The notes under the pieces are model-generated. The model worked only from the letters and a program-made list of their open reading frames with translations, made no database searches and was not told the DNA's origin. A DNA stretch of 64,000 bases from Marisa cornuarietis (lineage: Eukaryota > Mollusca > Gastropoda > Architaenioglossa > Ampullariidae): the NCBI GenBank assembly GCA_004794655.1, contig SMMW01000046.1:4612501-4676500 (forward strand). Direction: 5' to 3'. Each line of letters starts with the position of its first letter. The first letter of the stretch is position 1. The position numbers and the translations under genes are program-made. This document shows, piece after piece, positions 61,001-64,000 of the stretch.

Positions 61001-64000
61001 GAGCACTTGTTCACAAACATTTTAGACTAGCAAAAAACTCTTCATCCTGTTGGATTTATTTAATAATAGTAATAAATGAAGATTTTTATAATTTATTTGC
61101 CAGAGTTATAACCCCAACCCCATCCCCCCGAAAAAGATGTGGAGCCATGCTATTGCATGAGAGATCTTTGCTGTATGTTTTCAGACTTTTGAAATGGACC
61201 CTTTTCCTGTACATACAAATGTCTTTGAGATGTTCATCAGCCCCGAGCTGGAGTACCCTATGGTCTGCCTTGGTGTCAGGAAGGGGTAAGTGGTGGTCCT
61301 ATCACAGTGAAAGTTCACTTAGATACTGCTTTAGTATCTGCTTTAGTCATTTTCCTGTCCTAGTAGTTAACACACAAGATTTTCGGGGTTTTTTTTTTTT
61401 TTTTAAATTTCCATATTTTTTTTTATCCTGCAGACCAGATAGATTTCATGTGAAGTTTGATATCATCAACCTCAACTCTGGTTCAATCTGGTTCACAGAG
61501 GACCATTTTACAGGTAAGATGTACAGATTATTCAGGAGAAACACAAAGCCATATTGTGGCTCATTTTGGTGTTGCTTTCATTTTTATGACATAGAAATAG
61601 TTAAACTGTAATGTAGGCAACAGTTCCAATATCACTAATCCTGACTATGCTATTCAAGCATTCCCACTGATAGTGACTTGATAGAGTTGCAAAGAGACAT
61701 GCACACATGCAGTCATGCACAATCATATATGTCCACTCACACACGTGTGTATGTGTTCATAAAAGTCACATTTCCATTTGAACAATTTTTGTATATTTTT
61801 GTATTTTTGTTTATTGTCATCTTCTGACACCAAGCCTCTCCGAGTCCCTCTAAGACAAAGATGTACGAACAGAGGTCTTTCTCCTACCAATCCCCATCAA
61901 CTTGGAACAGATTACCCATCAGCCTTCAACAACCTGATTCTTTTACCACCTTTAAGTCTAAACTCAAGACACATTTTTTTAGCATGACGACTTCACTGTG
62001 ACCCTCTCCTGACCGTGAGTGTGCATGACGTGTCTGTTATTTACTTCTTGTATGAGTGAGTCTGATTTTATATCTTGTTTGTTGCTGATGTTACTAGGGG
62101 ATGTGCTTCCAGTGATCAATGTGACACAGTTAGAAAAAGACACTGTGCTCATCTGTTATGACCGTAAGTGTCATCTGCAATAACTGTAAGTTATTTGCTT
62201 TTCTTTTTTGTTGTCAAGTCTTGGAAGTAAAATTGCAATATGGTATGAATGCAGGTAGTAAAAACAGCTGAGAATGAGAAACAGAATGTAAAATGTCTGA
62301 TGTTATAATTGAGGGTGCTAGTATTAGGCATACACTTGTCTGCCTTTTGATTCTTCTTCATATTTTGGGCAGGCTATGTAAAGGTAGTGAACATGGCGGG
62401 CAAACTGAAGTCAAGCAAGCGTCAGCAGGCAGAGCTGCACTTTGACTGTGTTGTTGAATCACTTGGTGAGTTGACTTTGTGACACAATGCCTGACACGAA
62501 AGTTGTTCAAAATGTGTGTAGTCAGTATCATTTTGAGAGGGTACACTGTGTGGAGACATTTTCTTCCTGCCTCTACCCCTCTGCAGAGAAGAGTAGAAAC
62601 AGTAGAGCATTTGCTTAGGTGGTTGGCATAATGAAAGTCAAGGGTTGCGGGTGAAAATTGAGAGGGTGGTTGCTCTTGCTTTAAAGCAATTCTTTCTTGC
62701 ATCTTGGTAGTGATTGCACAGTGATGAGATTGAATAATGTGAACACTTTTTTTTAAAAGCATTGCTTGTTATCATGTACTCTTGCTTTTTGGGAATATTG
62801 TATGCACTTAAACATGCACACACATTCAGTAGGTTACAACTTTATTCATTGGCTAAGGCAATTGGCAGTTCTGTACACTCGCTCTGGATAATCAAAGACA
62901 TTGCTACACTTACATTAACAACCAGGATACACAATATGCAAAGAACAGTTTATCTGCCTTTGTGTAGAAACATTGAGGGCTGGTCAGGAAAAGAACTATT
63001 TCAGTATCATCTAGAGACTAGAGACTGAAGGGATGTGTGAAGTATGGCTGTCTGTATGTTTGCAGTCACTCTACAGGACAGTGTGCTGGCTTTTCACAAA
63101 CATGGCATGCAGGGCCGCAGCTTCAAAGGCAATGAGGTAAAACCGCATATATTCACAGATGATGACCCTGCCTTACTTATTCATGTGCCTAATATACCAT
63201 AGCATTACTGCCATAAGATGAGGCACATAAAATTTAGTGACTGAGTGTATAGGCAGTCATGTGCTGGGAGATTGGATTGAGGTGATGAATCTGTAAGGAT
63301 CACATTAGCAGTAGATTCACCATTTTGTTTCTCCTGTAATGCTATGTGCATAAAAGAGATCGTGCACCGCTCACATGATGCAGATAATCAAAGATTTATT
63401 GTCAAACATCATCCCACAGCAATCCTTAGCTTCTGCATGAATACTTAAGTGGTACACATGGTCTTCCACAACATAGATTGCGCATGTCATTATCCAGATC
63501 TTTACTAATAGAATTTATTTCTTAAACTTCTTCAAATTCATGTTTCCCCTGTTTGTTTATGATACATCACAAATTTCACTTGAGAACTATTTGACGTCAT
63601 TGGCAGGCTGAATGTTGTAATCAAATGTCAGTAAGCTGTAAACATAAACTAGTGTAGCTATTGTGAGATGAGTGATATAATTAGAGATTTATTCTACAAT
63701 AAGCCAAGAGTGTTAACAAGCTGTTACACAAAAGACTTTCATAGTACAATCTGTGTAACCTCTCCCCATCAGTGGGGGAGGTGCACCTTGTTGACCAAAT
63801 TAAGGGTATTTAATTCTAGTGGTATGATGTAGCAGGGTTTGCCAGAAAGGTCATTTTGTTCAGTGAGAGCAATTTTGAGGCTGATAGTGTAAGTTGTGAA
63901 TGTTGAGACAGTAATATGCATGTTTTATTGTAGCACAATAACCTTTTCATCAAACTGGTTACTGTAAGCAAAAATGTTACTGTATTTTTGGGAACAGGTG
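36934..64000 (+). CDS. MAP4K3/5: MAP4K3/MAP4K5-class GCK-I kinase, 31 exons, 3' end outside the window
   Basis: Ste20-family germinal-centre kinase with an N-terminal kinase domain (about 14-270), a Pro-rich acidic linker (about 271-568) and a C-terminal citron-homology (CNH) domain (about 569 on). 30 complete exons and the first codon of a 31st give 871 codons; all phases agree. Start ATG at 36934 has A at -3, and the protein begins [10 protein letters not shown], close to the MAP4K5 N-terminus. Kinase motifs: [10 protein letters not shown] (21-30), Lys43, Glu59, HRD (132-134), DFG (152-154), activation-segment Ser168 in [11 protein letters not shown], and [22 protein letters not shown] motifs: [54 protein letters not shown]. 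Invertebrates usually have one gene for this class (Drosophila happyhour). Family role: JNK and mTORC1/Hippo-related signalling. About 47 residues are missing at the C-terminus. Confidence 0.96.
37611..37668 (+). CDS. MAP4K3/5: MAP4K exon 2: beta-3 lysine
   Basis: Residues 31-49: [19 protein letters not shown], with the ATP-binding Lys43. Phe replaces the usual Ile/Val before the Lys. Phase 0/1. Confidence 0.96.
38135..38225 (+). CDS. MAP4K3/5: MAP4K exon 3: helix C
   Basis: Residues 50-79: [20 protein letters not shown], with helix-C Glu59, then IVAYYESYL. Phase 1/2; donor ag|gtaaat. Confidence 0.96.
38485..38549 (+). CDS. MAP4K3/5: MAP4K exon 4: hinge
   Basis: Residues 80-101: [20 protein letters not shown]. 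The gatekeeper/hinge is MEYC, as in MAP4K5. Phase 2/1. Confidence 0.96.
38687..38790 (+). CDS. MAP4K3/5: MAP4K exon 5: catalytic loop start
   Basis: Residues 102-136, ending [15 protein letters not shown] with catalytic Asp134. Phase 1/0; donor aag|gtaaca. Confidence 0.96.
39749..39828. repeat. 40-bp tandem duplication spanning the exon 6 acceptor
   Basis: Units 39749-39788 and 39789-39828 differ at one base (attagttg versus attggttg). Each holds a polypyrimidine tract, tag and the first 7 exon bases (ggtgcca). Confidence 0.97.
39822..39864 (+). CDS. MAP4K3/5: MAP4K exon 6: [14 protein letters not shown]
   Basis: Residues 137-150, completing the catalytic loop. The true acceptor is the second of two identical ttcttgtag sites in a 40-bp tandem duplication; using the first would read GAN-F-stop. 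Phase 0/1. Confidence 0.95.
40449..40521 (+). CDS. MAP4K3/5: MAP4K exon 7: DFG and activation segment
   Basis: Residues 151-174: [20 protein letters not shown] then GTPYW. Ser168 aligns with the activating Ser170 of human MAP4K3. Phase 1/2. Confidence 0.96.
40962..41093 (+). CDS. MAP4K3/5: MAP4K exon 8: APE motif and helix F
   Basis: Residues 175-218: [44 protein letters not shown]. Nearly identical to vertebrate MAP4K3/5. Phase 2/2. Confidence 0.97.
41547..41609 (+). CDS. MAP4K3/5: MAP4K exon 9
   Basis: Residues 219-239: [20 protein letters not shown], helix G region of the kinase lobe. Phase 2/2. Confidence 0.95.
41841..41922 (+). CDS. MAP4K3/5: MAP4K exon 10
   Basis: Residues 240-267: [20 protein letters not shown], helix H/I region with the conserved Arg. 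Phase 2/0; donor gag|gtaatt. Confidence 0.95.
42120..42227 (+). CDS. MAP4K3/5: MAP4K exon 11: end of kinase domain
   Basis: Residues 268-303: [20 protein letters not shown], then an acidic ETDDEG start of the linker. Acceptor is taaag; phase 0/0. Confidence 0.93.
42719..42800 (+). CDS. MAP4K3/5: MAP4K exon 12: linker
   Basis: Residues 304-330: [20 protein letters not shown]. Sits where human MAP4K3 has a basic 'VPHRIHSTSRN' segment. Phase 0/1. Confidence 0.9.
42930..43640 (+). mobile_element. 5'-truncated CR1/L2-type LINE in MAP4K intron
   Basis: One open frame of about 180 codons ending in a stop at about 43485. It encodes the C-terminal part of a non-LTR polyprotein: [63 protein letters not shown] 3' UTR ending in an (ATT)n tail follows. 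No frameshift seen, so it is a relatively young copy. Confidence 0.85.
43842..43867 (+). CDS. MAP4K3/5: MAP4K exon 13: 26-nt microexon
   Basis: Residues 331-339 (VNMNLGSPE). Needed to restore phase between exons 12 (phase 1) and 14 (phase 0). Acceptor ttttacag, donor gag|gtgaga. Confidence 0.8.
44362..44414 (+). CDS. MAP4K3/5: MAP4K exon 14: linker
   Basis: Residues 340-356: [17 protein letters not shown]. Ends in phase 2 (aa|gtaagt), compatible with joining to either exon 15 or exon 16. Confidence 0.87.
44925..44948 (+). CDS. MAP4K3/5: MAP4K exon 15: optional 24-nt microexon
   Basis: Adds NMELFQTA (365-residue region). Good sites: gtgtctgcag and ccag|gtacct. It is a multiple of three; skipping gives [13 protein letters not shown], which is closer to human 'NKSLLKSVEEEL', so this is probably a cassette exon. 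Confidence 0.6.
46002..46040 (+). CDS. MAP4K3/5: MAP4K exon 16: [10 protein letters not shown]
   Basis: Residues 365-377: [12 protein letters not shown], aligned with the conserved linker helix of MAP4K3. 39 nt, phase 2/2; acceptor ccctgcag. Confidence 0.92.
46995..48391 (+). mobile_element. Decayed hAT/ZBED-like element (tentative)
   Basis: Left end cagggtccgtacaggtcagg resembles hAT-type termini, and a possible right end (gtacgaaccatg) lies near 48391. Between them, at about 47340-47430, a frame reads [20 protein letters not shown], a BED/CxxC-like motif seen in hAT-derived proteins. Many stops; no clean target-site duplication. Confidence 0.45.
48410..50140 (+). mobile_element. Decayed non-LTR retrotransposon (EN-RT order)
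   Basis: Fragments in + orientation and correct order: the end of an APE endonuclease (HNQVDFFIL, about 48535; then a GSDYNF-like block), an RT start ([20 protein letters not shown] at about 49225, with PAVLAK), an RT middle with [10 protein letters not shown], and a late [10 protein letters not shown] block (about 49975) and [13 protein letters not shown] end near 50100. Stops and frameshifts throughout. Probably RTE/Jockey-superfamily type. Confidence 0.8.
51230..51283 (+). CDS. MAP4K3/5: MAP4K exon 17: optional 54-nt exon
   Basis: Encodes [17 protein letters not shown]. Human MAP4K3 also has RGH directly after the linker helix. 54 nt, phase 2/2, so exon 16 can also splice straight to exon 18 in frame. 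Donor gc|gtaagc. Confidence 0.75.
51284..53684. other. MAP4K intron 17, nothing coding
   Basis: AT-rich intron, 2.4 kb. I see no repeat family or open frame that I can support. Confidence 0.55.
53685..53724 (+). CDS. MAP4K3/5: MAP4K exon 18: Pro-rich
   Basis: Residues 396-409: [13 protein letters not shown], an SH3-ligand-like stretch matching 'IPPPLPPKP' of vertebrates in position. Phase 2/0. Confidence 0.9.
54245..54670 (+). CDS. MAP4K3/5: MAP4K exon 19: large linker exon
   Basis: Residues 410-551. Acidic, with [20 protein letters not shown], and two SH3-ligand-like motifs, [10 protein letters not shown] and [14 protein letters not shown]. Phase 0/0; donor agt|gtaaga. Probably disordered adaptor-binding region (inference). 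Confidence 0.93.
54942..54992 (+). CDS. MAP4K3/5: MAP4K exon 20: [10 protein letters not shown]
   Basis: Residues 552-568: [17 protein letters not shown], the conserved segment immediately before the CNH domain. Phase 0/0. Confidence 0.96.
55605..55689 (+). CDS. MAP4K3/5: MAP4K exon 21: CNH start
   Basis: Residues 569-596: [20 protein letters not shown] then SWVHPDSR. Start of the citron-homology beta-propeller. Phase 0/1. Confidence 0.97.
56057..56136 (+). CDS. MAP4K3/5: MAP4K exon 22: CNH
   Basis: Residues 597-623: [20 protein letters not shown] then HEASLEL. Phase 1/0. Confidence 0.96.
56850..56910 (+). CDS. MAP4K3/5: MAP4K exon 23: CNH
   Basis: Residues 624-643: [20 protein letters not shown]. 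Phase 0/1. Confidence 0.96.
57746..58092 (-). mobile_element. Family 2 SINE, antisense, 13-bp TSD and extra 5'-junction DNA
   Basis: The reverse complement begins ggggaagcggatggccgagt with a tRNA-like A and B box (ggttcaattccc) and core gggaatgggtacctgactcc. The whole insert 57759-58079 is flanked by exact cttggtgattgat (57746-57758, 58080-58092). SINE homology stops at about 58023; 58025-58070 is an inverted copy of 58544-58589. Confidence 0.9.
58025..58589. repeat. Perfect 46-bp inverted repeat bracketing exon 24
   Basis: Arms 58025-58070 and 58544-58589 are exact reverse complements over 46 bp. The spacer of 473 bp contains exon 24 (58307-58412). Confidence 0.97.
58307..58412 (+). CDS. 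MAP4K3/5: MAP4K exon 24: CNH, flanked by an inverted repeat
   Basis: Residues 644-678: [20 protein letters not shown], ending [10 protein letters not shown]. Close to MAP4K5 'GKTFQLYSHNL'. Phase 1/2. A perfect 46-bp inverted repeat brackets this exon. Confidence 0.94.
58900..59740 (-). mobile_element. Antisense non-LTR RT fragment
   Basis: On the minus strand, from 59740 downward: [43 protein letters not shown], then after a frame change [27 protein letters not shown] (position of the usual RQGC..SP block) and [17 protein letters not shown]. The RT active-site FADD-type block is not intact. Decayed, antisense to the kinase gene. Confidence 0.85.
60040..60215 (+). mobile_element. Diverged SINE with the family 2-like core
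   Basis: Contains cacctagctgttgagtgggt and gcctgacc, matching the core of the family 2 SINEs. The tRNA-like head is degenerate (agtaagagcaatgatg; B-box-like gtttgatacc). Tentative. Confidence 0.55.
60490..60652 (+). CDS. MAP4K3/5: MAP4K exon 25: CNH
   Basis: Residues 679-733: [20 protein letters not shown] and [20 protein letters not shown]. Phase 2/0; donor aag|gtaagc. Confidence 0.97.
61185..61285 (+). CDS. MAP4K3/5: MAP4K exon 26: CNH
   Basis: Residues 734-766: [20 protein letters not shown], again MAP4K5-like. Phase 0/2. Confidence 0.96.
61434..61513 (+). CDS. MAP4K3/5: MAP4K exon 27: CNH
   Basis: Residues 767-793: [20 protein letters not shown]. Phase 2/1; acceptor tcctgcag after a T-rich tract. 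Confidence 0.95.
61818..62001 (+). mobile_element. 3' fragment of a CR1/L2-like LINE
   Basis: Frame from about 61852 reads [40 protein letters not shown] then stop at 62001. This is the same C-terminal signature type as at 42930-43640 but a different subfamily. It sits about 100 bp upstream of exon 28. Confidence 0.78.
62098..62163 (+). CDS. MAP4K3/5: MAP4K exon 28: CNH
   Basis: Residues 794-815: [20 protein letters not shown]. Phase 1/1; acceptor ttactag. Confidence 0.95.
62373..62465 (+). CDS. MAP4K3/5: MAP4K exon 29: CNH
   Basis: Residues 816-846: [20 protein letters not shown] then [10 protein letters not shown]. Phase 1/1. Confidence 0.95.
63066..63136 (+). CDS. MAP4K3/5: MAP4K exon 30: CNH
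   Basis: Residues 847-870: [20 protein letters not shown] then NE. Almost identical to vertebrate MAP4K3/5. Phase 1/0; donor gag|gtaaaa. Confidence 0.97.
63998..64000 (+). CDS. MAP4K3/5: MAP4K exon 31: first codon only (edge of window)
   Basis: The acceptor ggaacag at 63997 is followed by GTG (Val) in phase 0. The next expected residue after '..NE' is V (of VTQEIS), so the final coding exon probably begins here. Confidence 0.65.

Noticed and set aside
1..64000. CRISPR arrays, operons, ribosome-binding sites, prophage
   Set aside because: None present. The repeats here are eukaryotic microsatellites and transposable elements, and genes are spliced.

Overview
This window is animal nuclear DNA carrying two large multi-exon genes on the + strand, arranged head to tail. 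There is no bacterial-type gene organisation. Coding sequence occurs as short phase-matched exons with GT..AG borders. The introns are AT-rich and filled with SINEs, non-LTR retrotransposon remnants, mariner and hAT-type DNA elements, and long microsatellites. A single ABCA5-type gene, a single MAP4K3/5-type gene and tRNA-derived SINEs with a shared core fit a lophotrochozoan invertebrate, most likely a mollusc. That taxonomic call is inference.

Region 1 (1-3361) lies upstream of, or within the first intron of, the transporter gene. I found no convincing exon there. It holds a 5'-truncated SINE with target-site duplications and a TTAA-flanked MITE. Region 2 (3362-31688) is an ABCA5-class full-length ABC transporter. 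I place 32 exons whose phases agree across all 31 introns. They give 2052 codons from the first visible residue to the stop. The first coding exon, about 34 codons in human ABCA5, is missing. Domain order is TMD1, NBD1, a very long Ser/Arg-rich linker encoded by one 956-nt exon, TMD2, NBD2 and a C-terminal acidic tail. NBD1 has complete catalytic motifs. NBD2 has a non-consensus signature and Gln in place of the H-loop His.

Region 3 (31689-36933) holds the transporter 3' UTR, intergenic DNA and the upstream region of the next gene. Region 4 (36934 to the end) is a germinal-centre-type kinase of the MAP4K3/MAP4K5 class: N-terminal kinase domain, Pro-rich acidic linker and C-terminal CNH domain. 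I place 30 complete exons plus the first three bases of a 31st, giving 871 codons. About the last 47 residues lie outside the window. In-frame skippable small exons sit in the linker. Introns here carry several decayed non-LTR elements, an old hAT/ZBED-like remnant, and a SINE whose 5' junction contains a perfect 46-bp inverted copy of DNA about 470 bp away.

Most notable are the PKA-site-rich R-domain-like exon and asymmetric NBDs of the ABCA5 protein, three cases where a splice site and its exon edge appear duplicated in tandem, a hAT insertion with an 'empty site' paralogue 7 kb away, and the SINE junction with its templated-looking inverted repeat. The two genes have no obvious shared function from this sequence. 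ABCA5-class proteins act in late endosomes and lysosomes, and MAP4K3/5 kinases act in stress and nutrient signalling, so any link is speculation.
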